The notes under the pieces were generated by a model. That model searched no databases. It was not told where the DNA came from and worked only from the letters and a program-made list of their open reading frames with translations. The position numbers were made by a program, and so were the translations under genes. Below, one piece after another: positions 12,201 through 25,963 of a DNA stretch of 64,000 nucleotides (position 1 is the stretch's first letter; every line of letters starts with the position of its first letter). The stretch spans positions 23,749,329 through 23,813,328 of the forward strand of contig NC_053418.1 of NCBI RefSeq assembly GCF_016859285.1. Direction: 5' to 3'. This DNA is from Xiphias gladius. Its lineage: Eukaryota > Chordata > Actinopteri > Istiophoriformes > Xiphiidae.

Positions 12201-15200
12201 GTCCACTGTATATCATCAAGGCTACTTTCAGATAACCCCCAACCCCCCCCCCACTTACCTGGAGAGTGAGGAGACAAGACTAAGAGTCTACAGCCATGCT
12301 AGCAGGTCTGTGATGCACATCGGTGCTTTGAACTAAATGCCAACATAACATTATCATAGTCCTGAAGCTAACATGCTGATGTTTAGCAGCTGTATTGTTT
12401 ACCATGTCCATCATTTTACTTTAGCATGTTAACATGCTAAAATTTGCTAATTAGCACTTAACAATTACAGCCAAGGCTGACGGGAATTGCATTAGTTTTG
12501 CAGGTGTCATTAAACCAAAATACTGAACAAGTTGAAATTTTGTCCAGAAGGTGGCACTAGATGAAAATTCAGGGATTACCAAAGTCATTATGATACATCA
12601 TCGGAGAATCATGAATGTCTGTACCAGATCAATCAAGTAGATGTTGAGATATTTCACAGGATAAGTGAAAATGTTGACATGCTGGTGGTGCTACATGAAA
12701 AGTCAGGGGAAGACCAAAGTCATTAGGTGTCATCCACTGGGGATTGTGAATTTTAATACTAAATTCCATGGTAATCAATCCAATAGTTATAGGAATATTT
12801 TAGTCTGGACAACCAACCAGCTCACATTGCCATTCTTAGAGCCATGTTGGCAGCATGTAGTTTTTTTAGGACTCCTGAGTGTATTCCTTTGGAGCATGTA
12901 ATGTCCTAACTAGGTGACAACACAGACAGCCGCATTGTCAGGAAACGGGTTCTTACCGTGTGAGGGGAGAAGGGTAGCCTGTTTGGGCTAGGAGCTGAAG
13001 ATACAATGAAAACCTCATCGGCACCAAGATCGAGTTCAGTCAAACCACTGCAGGAAAGGTCCACCTCTGCATTCTGGGAAATGTCGATGGAAGCACTTAC
13101 TACAGAAACCCAGAAAGAAAAATGTATACACAAGATATATTGAGAACATTGATGACAATTACCTAAGCCTTAATGGTTTTACTGAACTGTAATAGTGCTC
13201 GTACAAATAAGTTGGAGCTCAGACCAGTTTCAGAGAGAAATCAGTAAGGCAGCATTTGTGCAGTCTTGCTCTAGCAACAGTTTAATTGTGTAAATTCAAA
13301 CATTGTACATTATAATAGCCTTCACCTTTGAAATTTCATTTTTTCCGATTCTCCATATTGACTTAGTGTGGCCTACTTTAAGTAAGGACTGCTTGCTACT
13401 CAGAAAAAGCAGTAGAGCTTATAATGTTGTAGTGCAAGTTAAATCGTTCAATGAAACAACATGCAGAGTAGGCTAATCTCAACCTTCACCGTTTATAAGC
13501 TGTATGTTTTGATGTAAACTCCAAAAATTGTGACTCGAGCACACAGAGAGGGGCACTGTACTCCCCTGTTGTTCAAACTACTCCTTCGCTGCTTTGTGGG
13601 TTAAATGCCATAACCCACAAATCTCTCAGGCTGGGTTCAGTCCTACGGAGGGGGGGGGGGCGAGAGAAGAGAGAGAAGCCTTTGGATTGTTCCAAGATCA
13701 AGCTTGTGTACTGCTCTAAAACTGATGCAGTTTTCCTTTCCATTGAGAACCCTAGTATCCCATCCCAAGTCCACACAGGGTTCCTCGTTCACAGCTTGCT
13801 TTAAATTTGAAGTAATAGCTTAAAACATATCTATAAAACAAATGTGATTCAACCTAAAACCAGTTGATGAAACCTTGTAACACTCAGTGTTAGGTAAATC
13901 TTTCCTATGAAAACCCCTGAGAGGCAAGAAAGATTTCCATTTCCAGAAACAGCAGTGGTAATTTTCTTGGAATAAATAGAAGAACAACTGGGTGGTTAGC
14001 ATGAGCAGAGATAACCACCATAGATGAACACACAAAGAAAGAGCACCCCCTAGAGATACTCATCAGCAGAAAATCGAGTCCCACACTGTTTGATTGAGTA
14101 GTCATCTCGTGGAAAACATCACATCAATTGAGGCATATTCCTCAAACCCCAGGCCTTCAACTTTTAAATGACTGCACTAAAACTTTATCAGATCATTGCT
14201 TTGCCAGTAAATTCATTAATCGCAGATTTATATTCCTGAGGGAATTATTATCATTCCTGAAATTATTCTGGAGAGAAGTCTAAACACGTATAAATCAAAA
14301 TGAATGAAATTCACAGTAATGTGCAATTCATTGGCTTTGGGCTTGCTGCAGTGCTTTTTAGTGAATTTTTGTCATTCACTGTATCTTACAAGTTTGCAAG
14401 AGATAACCAGAATATAGATTTAACAAATTTAACAAACACTGTACAGAAAAACAGCTTTAGTTTTTAACTTTTTTTTTTTTTTTAAACAAGGGTGAACATC
14501 AGCAATCCAGTAAATCAGACTATCCATTGTGTGTGTCTGTGTGTGTGTGTCCTCCCCACTTGTGTGTGGCGGGCTGCCGTTGCTGTTGCCCTGCTCTGTG
14601 GTCGCCCTCAGGTTGGTCTGATTCTCAGCCATCAGTTGCAGCTCGCTGACCTCAGCGCCTGTGTTGTGGACTCCCTCTGGCACCTGCAACACAACACAAT
14701 GCCATTCACCTTATCCAGACATCAGGCCAGGACATCAAGATCACTTCATGACATTTTCCTTAAAATGTAAGAATACTTTCTTACAGCATTAGTTCTTTTT
14801 TTAAGTTCAAATCATACTAATGTGATATCTAATGTGATACCCACAGCTGGCAGTTTATTAGGTTCAACTAGCTAAAACTAATGCAGTCTAATACAACAGT
14901 CCTGCAATAAATGCAACCTTCGTTATGGTTATATAGTTCACTTTTTTTGAAACTGTTTTAGAGAGGTATGGAATTAACTTTATGGTCATTTTGGAGGATG
15001 TAGTTTGTTGTGCTGCCGGGTCGACCGTTGTTTCTATTATTTTGTCTGCCTCGTTTATACCAATGAGAGCAGGCTATATAACAGAAACACCTCTCATTTC
15101 TGTAATGCAATTCAGTTTGAAGGTAGCACCAAACTACATCCTCCAAAAATTTTATACAGTTGAATTAAAACTTCTTTAAAACAATTTCATCAAAAACTAA

Positions 15201-18200
15201 ATATTATAAAATTCCTTAGAGGAGGGCTGTTGTATTAGACTGCATTAGTTTTAGCTAGATGTACCTAATAAATGGCCAACGGAGAGTATTTCCATGCGGT
15301 TATCAGTGCAAATTCTGTAAAATTCATGATCACTTTATATATATATATATTTTTTTTTGTTTTTTGTTTGTTTTGGTTTTTTTTGGTATGTTTGTTTTTT
15401 TGTTTGTTTGGTTTTGACTGTTGTCATTCTGCATATACATATGAGAAGTGCTCCTGCAATCTGGCCCTATGTGACGATCTCTATAAACAGTATGGTGGCT
15501 GGGTATGGCTGCAACCCAAGATTATTGTCAGTGTCGATTAATCTGTTGGTGATTTTCTTGATTAATTGTTTTGTCTGTAAAATGTCAAAAAAAAAAAAAA
15601 AATGCCTGTTATAATGTCCCACAGGCAAAGGTGATGTCTGCAAAAGTCTTGTTTTGTCTGACAAATGGTCCAAAAGCCAAATATATTCAGTTCACTATCA
15701 AGTATGACAAGCTTCAAAGTGTCACATTTGAGAAGCTGGAACCACATAATGTTTTTTGCTTAAAAAATTGTGATGACAATGATGACAATGAAAAAACAAT
15801 TATTTGAATATCAAAAGGGTGGCAAATTATTTTTCTGTTGATTGACTAATCGCTCTGGAATAGGGTGAATTGATCCTTTAAAAAAAGAGTCCGCCACCAA
15901 AGTAGCATTACACTCCTATAACATTTTTGGACTTACACTAGACAGTTTAGAAGAAAAAAAAAAAAAAAGGAAAGAACCAAAATTGATGCAGCTGAACCAG
16001 GGATATCATCTTTTGTATTCCTTTTTCAACACATTTTTTATCCTTGTCAAAGCATGGTGCCTAAAACACCCACAATGCAATTTGACTTCCAAACGTTCAG
16101 GTTCACGAGATTGGCATGTGTTATGCTAGTAGCAGCTGAAGGCCAATTAATACTTTTTTGTGTCCCCGGGTCCGCGAGGGTCTGCGTGGCGTAACTGTCA
16201 TCATAAGCCCATGTCCGAAAGGGTCCGTGCGGACCCTTTGTGGATGTCCGCGTTCAGCCCAAAATTTATGACCGCCTGCCTGTTAATATAGCAAGTGCGC
16301 CGACTGCGCATGCTCCAGATAACAAAATGGGTTCTTGTTTTTCGCGAGGAGATGGCATTACATACATTTACAATATATGATTCTTCTTTGAAACAATACA
16401 AAGACAGCCAAATGGTGTTGAACTCCTGGTGAGAAATCGTGCAGATGCTTGGGAAAGATGAAAATGCCTGCCATCAAAAATGCTTCTTCTTCTTCTTGAT
16501 TTTTATCAAGTTATCACATTGTGGTGCATTACCACCACCAACTGGAATGGAGTGTTGATCGGGAAATGTGCACGTGTGGAATGGCAGACCGACGCAAACT
16601 TGTGATTGTAGTGTGAATGGAACTGCGTGCGAGACTGGAGGAAAGTCAGCAGCTGTCTGCAGATGCAGAGAGCATGTCTGAGCCTTTATTTAGCTTTGAG
16701 CCGCTATCCTCAAGCAGAGATGAGGAGCGGGCTACAGAGGTCTGTAAAGTTCACTTCTTTCTAACTCCAGACAGATTTTCTTTATTTTCCAAACTTTTAG
16801 TCTTCAGACCCAACTAATGCTGACTCAAGTGACATTACTTGAGGCACTTTTCGCAGATCCCTCTGGAGCCACAAAAGGCTTTAAACAATAACTCCCCAAG
16901 ACCTGTAAACAGACTTCGATGTGTAAAGTTGGTTCCCCTTTATATAACATGTATTTTTGTTGAATCACTGTTTTAATACATTATATAGGACTGTGATGCA
17001 AGATGTAACTGTTACTAAGACACATCTGACAGTGATAATGAGAACAAACAGGCATTAGTATCATTAGTATACAGCCTTGAGAGGAAACAGCCCTTGTGTC
17101 AACTGCAAAAATGTTCCTCCTCATTCTGAGAGCATCATAAAAAATTGATGTCAACAATCTGAATAACAGCAAGTATCAATGTCAGAAGTTTAAATTACAA
17201 GTCACAATCTCGTGATGCTAATCACTGTAACAAATATTTTTAAAAATCGCCCTTGGGGAGTGGAGCGTCACTACTGCTACAGCAGTGGACAACAGAATAT
17301 TAAAAGAAATGTCCAGGGATCCCAGATAACGCTCTGTTTTCAGAGGAATGTCTGACTGACAAATAAGGTAAGAGAGAGAAGACGACAGGTAGGGGAGGAG
17401 AAAAGGTGACATGTAGAGATAAAGGGTTGACAGAGATGGAACGAAAGGGTGCACAGTAGTGTCTGTACCTCAGAGTTGCTGGATGCGCAGGAGCTGGCTC
17501 TTTTTGGACACAGTTTTGGTCTGGAAAACATGAAGCACCACAGCAATTCAGTTTATAATTACAGACATATCTGAAAACCAGCTTTTATGAATGTCCTCAA
17601 TTTTTTTTTCCACTTTTGGCATTGTCGTCTCAGGAATAAAAATCCCTCTGGTGTTCACAATTTGACCAGAAATGTAAAAATGAACACTGTCTCATACAAC
17701 TGTACTGAAATGGGATCGTTTTGACATAGTAACCATCTCACTCAGTATATAATAGCTCCAACATACCAGTGGCTATTCCCCCCTCAATAGGCTCTACTGT
17801 GGTGTTGGATGATGGAGCAAGATGCACCACAATCTTGCATTTACACACATTCCACAGTTCCAACAGTTCACATAGTAGTTAATGAGATGTCATTGCTATG
17901 CATTGCTTTACTTTTTCCTGAAGGGATTTACCACTGTCACTTTTTCACTTTTGATACTCATTTCAAATTTGTGTGATAGCAAATTCTGACCATATCCAAA
18001 CCATATCTCACATAAAACACTGTAGCTACTAAAGAAGGGAATATTGATACACATTCACTTGTTTTTAGCCAGATACAGTTTTTCCACAGGCACACGGGAG
18101 ATTACTGATAGTAGATTATGTTACAACTAAGGAGATTAAACCTATTTACCTGTTTCATCATGGAATTTTCTTAAATATCTAATATCTTTACCTGTTCATC

Positions 18201-21200
18201 CATGCTTTCTGTCCTGTTCTTAAGTCCATGCAAACCAATGAAGCATGCGTGAGCAAATATCCACTTATTAAAAATTACTCTTACAGCTGAATGAGTTCAT
18301 TACCAGACACCGGTCAACTGAGGGCAACCCCTACTGTGACTCTCATCCACCTTTGGCTGTTTTCTGACCAGCGGGGACCTTGGGAGTTAATCTCACTGCT
18401 GCTTTAAACTTGCAAGATCTTGCCTAGCTCGCCAGGCTAGTTGTTTTCCAATGATTTCTATGCACGCATTTAAATTAATAGGGAACAACTGAATGAGAAA
18501 AAAAAAAGACAGCTACTGAGGCTGCTCATGAGCTTGACGTTTCATGGTAATGCATTTCCTGGCTTCTGAATGACTCGTGTTGTTGTTCTTGCTAATTACA
18601 CTTCCATTTTATTGAACACGTGTTTCCAATTTCCCTGTCATTAATAGTGAGACCCTGTGGAGTTATTGTGCCTGACGGATGAGTTGGAGACACTGAGCTG
18701 CATTTGAAATTAACACAAATCATATTAAACAGGGTTGTTTCTCACAGAAAGCTGAATACTGAGGCCGACGCAAATCTAAACCTTCCAGGATCCTGGACAT
18801 CTGGACCTGTAGGGTAAAGCTTGTCTGAACAGATAGTATTACAAACCTCCAAACTAAGTTTGTGTTCATTGTCCCCTGGGATGGAGAAGGGAACAGCTTG
18901 TAAATTACACCTTTTATTGTCTGACAATGCTATCGGTACCAAACTCACATTGAGTTTTACTTCTCCTTGTTGTCCCCTTTTCCCAATTTTCCCACCCATT
19001 CACTTTCATGTAGCCTCTTTGTTTTTGTGTGCTGGAATTGATGCCAGGTGCTGTACCTTGAATGCCCCGCTGTATATGGTAAGAATGCTCCACATCAAGG
19101 AAGCCGCACAGTTGCAGCCAAACCCAACTAATCACCAAGGGTCACCACATCAGGGACTAAGGCTTCCAGCTGAGTCAACATAACAAATGGGTGACTGTGT
19201 ATCTGTGAATGTGTGCATCCGTGTGTGTGTCTGTTTACTGTCAGACCATCTAATTTTCAAGAAAATCAAAGATAGGATTTGTGACTTATTCTTAGGAACT
19301 ATTTACTGAGGACTGTGGACTTACTAAGGGTTTATGTTTCAAAAACAGCAAAAAACGAGAATCTAAAGGTTTTATCTGAGAACACCAGATACTGTACATT
19401 TTTTAACAAGACTAAAGAGTTTACAGCTAGACACAGCTGTGCTTGAGCTAAATCCTTAAATCAGCATGTTAACATGCTCATAGTAACAATGTTAACATGC
19501 TGATGTTTAGCAGGTAAAATGTTTACCATTTTCACCGTCATAGTGTAGCATGTTAGCATGCTAACATTTGCTAATAAGTGCTAAACACAAAGTATATCTG
19601 AGATTGATGGGAATATTATTAGTTTTTAAGTTGTTTTTTATTTCAGGTCATAAACCCAAGCATTGGATACATTAAAATTTCAGCCTGAAGAGGGGAATAG
19701 ATAAAAAGGAGAACATGAATGTCTATACTCAGGTTCAAGTCAGTCCATGTAAATTGTGTTAAGACGTTTCAATCTGAAATGAAAATGTCAACATGGTGGT
19801 GCAAGCCAGGGGATCACCAAAGTCATGAGGATAAATCTTCTGGGGAACATTTAGTACATGTATGTACATGTATGTACAAAATGTGGCAATCCATCAAGTA
19901 GATGCTGAAAACATTTCACTGGAGAATGGAAAAATGACCTGCTGGTGGGAATATATGGAAGATCTGGGAATAACCAGACTCATTAGTATTCATCCTCTGG
20001 AGTCTTTGATTATCTGTACCAATTCTCATCGCAATCCATCTAATAGTTGTCCAGACACACAAATCCATCAACGTCAACCTGCTGCTGGCACTAGAGGGAA
20101 AATCAGAGGACCATCTAAATCTCTAGGATTTATTCTCTGGGGAGCATGAATGTCTGTAAAAAGATTTATTAGTCCACTGAGTATCTGTTTAGAAATTGTG
20201 TCTTGAAACGAAATGGTGAACTGATCAACTGACCAAGATTCCGATGACAACTACTAGCACCCATAATTTAATCCAGAAATTTAACAGTTGTGTTGCTATT
20301 CATTAGTGTCAGATAGAAGTCAAAAAGGCAATGGTATTGGATTAAGCTGACTATCTGGTGGTTGCATTTATTGTCCCTCATCTATTTTGTCTCTGTTATT
20401 TTTGCATTTTCTTTAAAGTTTCTCTAATTCTGTTACCTGAAAATGATGCAGAGGGCACTTGTAAGTATCATAGCGAAGAAGGCAGCTCCACTCACAGCAG
20501 CCAGCAGAGAGTCTACCTTGCTGGCTGTAAGAGCAGATGCACGGCGGTCCCCCCCTGGCTCGGTCAGATTGTGGTAGTGGAAGAGAAGAGCAAAGCCGCG
20601 GCCCCAGTGTGTGGTGGTGATGAGCTCCATAATGACCTCCACCATCTCCTGGCTGGAGCCGAAAACCAGCTGGCTGCTGGGAGGACGGTTGGACCCACAG
20701 AACCTGGAGGAGAAGGTGATAAGGTCTGAGATGTAGAGGACATCGTGGGGGCAGGCGTCAAGCACTGACTGCTGGGTTTCGGGGCTCACAGCTGGAGTGT
20801 TGGTAATATGTGGTGAGGCAAGGGTGGTCTCTTCCACAACTGCACTTGGGTTAGAACTTGGGTTGAGGTCTCCCCTGAGGTGAGACGAGGAGGCAGAGTT
20901 GACAGCCTTGTCTCTTGAAGTCACAGAACCAGGTAGGAGGAGGAGAGAGGAAGGGGGCGGCAAAGATAGGCCAGAGGAGGCATCTGGGGATCTTCTGGCA
21001 GAATTTGAAACTTTGGTAATTTCCATCTTTGTGAACTGTTCCTGGACCACTACTTGCTTGACCTCATCATCTTGGGAGGACTGCTGATACTTTGTGACAT
21101 CCCCTACACTTTCAAGCATAGGATCTTTAGCTGCCACTGAAGTTTCATCTGCCCCTAAGCTGCCAGGGGTGAAAGTCACCTCCTCGTCTGCCTCTTCCTC

Positions 21201-24200
21201 ATCAAAATTAGAGATAGCTGAGTATTGAGCTGCAGAGTCATGGCTTTCAAACACGTCAAAGTCAAATATCTCCAGAATAAGCTGGTAATCAACAGGCACA
21301 ATGAACAGCCAAACGCAGTGTGTCCCAGAGGAGTAGTTGTAGGGGAAGCCAGGGGACAGAATGAGGCCTTGGACGTCCACCACATCCACTTTGGCACCAC
21401 AGTCAAAGTACACCTGCAATATGAATTACATTGTCACAATGTCAGTGTGTTGAAAATATCAAGAGTTGCAAATTAATAGAGCGTAACAAATCTAAATCTG
21501 CTTTTAGGGCAGATAATTCCCACTTGATCAAAAAATCCTACATTTTTATTTCAGTCATTTAATAACACCCTTTCTCAGACTGACAATTAACATGGCTCAC
21601 AAAGCTCAACAGGTTGAGCACAATAAAAGAACTGCCAAGGTGAGGGCTTTTGATTCACACCGCTGCCATCCATATTAGCATTCATGCTATTCTTTGGCAT
21701 TATGTTTACCAGTATCATATTACACTAAATGCCTAAATTCCGAGATGAGTCAAAAGTACCAACAACCATGGTACCTATAAGCAAATAATACACTTGACTT
21801 GTTGTCTGATTTCTCATGGACATAAACCAGCTTGAAACTGAACTATTCAACCCTCCTTTATATCAAAGCGTTTGTTTTGCCTGTATTGCCTGCTTGGGTA
21901 ACCCTAGGGAGGGCATTTCTTCAAACATGCTGGCTGTAATTCGTCCCAGGTTTGCGAGGATGTAAGGGGGACTGAGGCCCTAAGCAGAGGCAGATGTGTG
22001 GCTGGGCCACGGAGCTGATGACCAGACCTTTGTAGGGGGCCTGCGTGTTTATGAGCTTTCCTTTTGGCCTCAGTTCTGGACTGTGGGACAGACCCAAACT
22101 GGCAGACTCCCATGCCAGACAGGTAACAAACGAACCCCAACGGGCAACACTTGTGCTCTGGACTGGGCTAAAAGCATAAGAGATAACTTTTAGAATGCTG
22201 TTTTGAAGGGAGGGGGGGAAAGGGCAACAGGGACACAAGGAAAGCTAAAGTCTATGGAGCCAGACAGGCACTCTGTTTGCTCCATGAACCATCTATCCCC
22301 ATCTGAATGCATTTATCAAAGACATTCCTCAGTCAGTAGCAAAATCTACACGAAATTTACAGGTATGAATGGGACAGAAGAACTCGCTTACCCTCTGGTC
22401 ATCTAAATCAAACCAAAAGCCCTCTCAATAGTTGATACAGCCAACAATCTCACAGCCAAGCTACAGCATATTACAGACACATGGCAAGGTAAGGAGGGCA
22501 GCGTGACCTATGTAACTAAAGAAAATGTGTGTGTGTGTATGTGTGTTCTGTTTGGTGTTAGAAGTTAGATATTAAGACATATTTCATTCTGAGTGATTGT
22601 GTTTTCCTATTAAAGATTAAAAATCCCTATCTGCCCTCAACCATGATATACAGTAAACATTTAATAAGCAACAGGTCCACAGCTGAACTCGTACTGTGTC
22701 TGAATGACCTCTTTAAATGACATGAAAATTACATGACAACCAATTCAAGTAAACATTTTGCCGAGTTTTACTTAGCTTCATTAATGACCTCAGCAGTCCG
22801 CATGTTACTCTGTGATTTGGTCACATAGCCTTCCCTATGGAGAGCTTAGGGAGAAAGTCAAAATGTTATGTAATGTTATATTATTTAGTTATTTCCATGA
22901 TGTTACTTGTGTCTTCTTTCTGCCTGAAATGATAAAATATTTTTCCTGGGGCAAAACCAGCCTTAACATCCAAGATTTTCTACAGTCTATGCCGATTAGG
23001 TCTGTTCTTCTTCCACACTGGAACCTATGGTAAGTCTGCTACTCAGGCCTTCCAAGTGACTGGGAAACTCTATGGAAATACTGCATTTAAATGTTGGTTG
23101 CATCCAGGGCAAATATCTTATGTTTCTGTACAGACGGCAATCTGTTGGATTGGGAGAATACCTTCGAAGGTACAACAAGATGCTTAAAAACTTACAGAAC
23201 GCCACCACATGTCGACAAATCACAGAGTAACATACAGAGTGCTGAGGTCAAAGATGTGGCTACGTTTCAGTGACCATTAACACGGGAGTAAATCATGACA
23301 TGGCATAACACATTTCCCACATTTGCCCATTTCATTTCCAAAAAAATGCAAAGTAAAAGTAAACAAAAATGCTTGTATGTGAGAGAAATTAACCAGCTTA
23401 CTACAGTACAAGCTATAGTTTCCTAATTATATTTACAAATAGTAGCAACGCTGTCAAAGACATTGAACTGTTTGTGCAATGTCAGCGACAAATTTAATGA
23501 AATGTTTTTTCACTCTTCTTAATATTAATAAAAACTGCAAAATTGAATCATGTTTTTCAAGTCATTAAAATTCTAATATAAATTTTGATCATTAAAGTCC
23601 TTTAGGATTGTTATATTTTGCTGTTTTTCTCCCTGACTGACATTTTGAGGCAATTACATTAGTACATGACATGCTACACTTGCACTGCCCACACACTAAC
23701 TAGAATTTAATGTGCTAAAGCAAAGAATTACACGGATGACATTTGAACGGGCCAAATGCCATTCCTGCTGAGTTTAGAGAGAGTAAGCTGATTTGGGGTT
23801 TGCAGTGTTTGCAGTGAAGTTGCGCAATGAGGGGAACCACTTCACAATATGGGGGCATAACAGGGGGAAGAGAAGGACAGCGTGTCCCCTTTTTAGGGCA
23901 AAAATTACCAGTGATGAGAGAACGTATGTTTTTTCTTTTATCTTTGCCATATGGCTGCTTTGCTGGCATTTCCTATTACAGACTAGTTTCATCCTGTTTT
24001 TAAACCTTAAAATAAATAAATCTACAAAAATGTAAAAAGTGACCCAAAAAAAAAAAAAAACATGTTGCAAATAATGCTCATCTATAAATTAATAATTGTC
24101 TCTTGCATGATTTAAAATCCAACATCTGATAAAAGAGAACTGAGTCATGGACAGAGACTGTGTCATCTCTCCCACCAGGACGAGGCAGCCGGGAGGTCCC

Positions 24201-25915
24201 CAGCACCCTGGGATGTGCATGCTAGACTACACAGTAAAGGGCCCCAAAGTGCCACAGTGTCAATTGGAAATAGGACATTCTTATAATGCCAAACATCTCG
24301 GTTCTGTTACATCACAGGCCGCTCCACTGGCAGGCCGCTAATTATTCAAGGATGCCTTTTCTCATGGCGAAACAATAGGCCGCAGTGCCATGTTGGTGAG
24401 CAACTCCACAAATGGGGAGATCGGATAATATTTTAATGAAGTGATGCTAATAAGTACAAGGCAAGCTGAAAGTTTACATAAGAGCCGGCTGGTCATTGCG
24501 CCCCAGTTGTGCCACTGACAGGGGCTTTCCTGGACAGAAGTAGATCAACTGAGCACATAATTGTCTGAAATGACTTGTTCAGTGAAACATCAGACCAGCT
24601 GCTGTCATTACTAAGAGGCCCCTAACAAATGGTATTGTTCTATTGTTTTCACTTTGCATCAGTACATCTTTTTTCAAAAAAAAGGTGTTTCAATCACATT
24701 CCATGATAGGGTTCATATGCCTGTCTAATTACCACAGAAGCAACTTTAAATCCACTGACTGATGTTGTAGAGCTGATTTGTTTGGGTTGTACCATTATTT
24801 TTAAAAGACCACTATATTATTTGTATATTGTTTTTAATTTCATGTAAGAATTGTTATTGTTAAAAATATTATTTAAAACTAATACAAACAATTTTAACCA
24901 GAATATTTTTTCTGAGATTTCACATTCTATGTAAATGCAGGGATGTGGTCAGATAAAAAGACGAGAAATAAACAAAAAGGATATCAGTACTCTTCTGTTA
25001 CAAACACAAGCCTGCAGTCTGACTTAACTGTTTGCTGTAACATGGATTTTTTTTAAACCACCGAGGCTGACGACACCACTGTGAAAATTCTGCAACACGA
25101 GCTGGCTTCTGCTGAAGTGCTGTTAACACACACAAACACACATACAGTCTGCCTCTCATGCACAAACAGCCCCGGACTGGCTCATAAACAGGCAGGCGGG
25201 CCCCTCAAAAGGGGGCAGGAATCCTCACTAGCCCTGTTTACTGGAGGAGAAAAGTGACACTGCTTCACAGGCTAGCGCTCGGGCAGCAGCGGTCCACTTA
25301 GGAAGCATTACAATCGCACTCAATTTCTCAGGTCATGACCAATATCGACATAGTAAGGCTTTGTGGACAGGTAGTGTGTAGCCTTTCACTATTTATTTAT
25401 AGTCATTCTTAATTTAAATCAAGCCTTTTAATTGGATTTGAGATCTCAGTGATACAGACCTGAAGAAAAAACAATATTCAGAAAAATAAAGTCTGGGAAA
25501 AAAATGCGCTTACACATTCGCATCCTCAGCTACATATTACAACGGACATAAAAAGTGAGCACTAAAATAGAAAAAGTAAGAATTTATGCTGTAAAATCAA
25601 TGACAGGGATGAGGCAAAACTTACCACAAATCAAATAAAAGCTGGAGTTAAAAGTATAACAACATCAGGAGTGCCAGTAATTTAATCAGAATCAAAAGGG
25701 CAACAAATGTACAAGAATTTCCCTGAGTTGCCCTGGTGCAGAACAATACAGACGTCTTACAAAGTACTACAGTATACAATGACACAAGATCTCACGTACT
25801 GTACAAAGGACAGTACTTTCAGGGTACACAAAATACAGAAAATATTAGGCACTGCTGACTTCTTCATGACGTATAAGTTGAATCGGGTTTAAAAAAAAAC
25901 AACACAGATTTCCGA

Positions 25916-25963
<48 letters not shown>

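Larger units (their letters stand above)
14684..17468 (-). other. intron 3 of the CUB gene, repeat-rich
   Basis: It contains the foldback element at 14849-15276, a copy of the ATTAATCGATT-type repeat at about 15475-15865, and a GC-rich repeat at about 16130-16620 with a hairpin at 16218-16239. I see no exon. Confidence 0.5.

Noticed and set aside
16617..16817. Frame starting MELRARLEESQQL
   Set aside because: The first 40 residues look protein-like, but it borders a GC-rich repeat and has no matching exon. It may be a transposon fragment, but I cannot support it as a gene.
20358..20729. 123-codon plus-strand frame
   Set aside because: It is antisense to the CUB exon, whose minus-strand reading is clearly protein-like.
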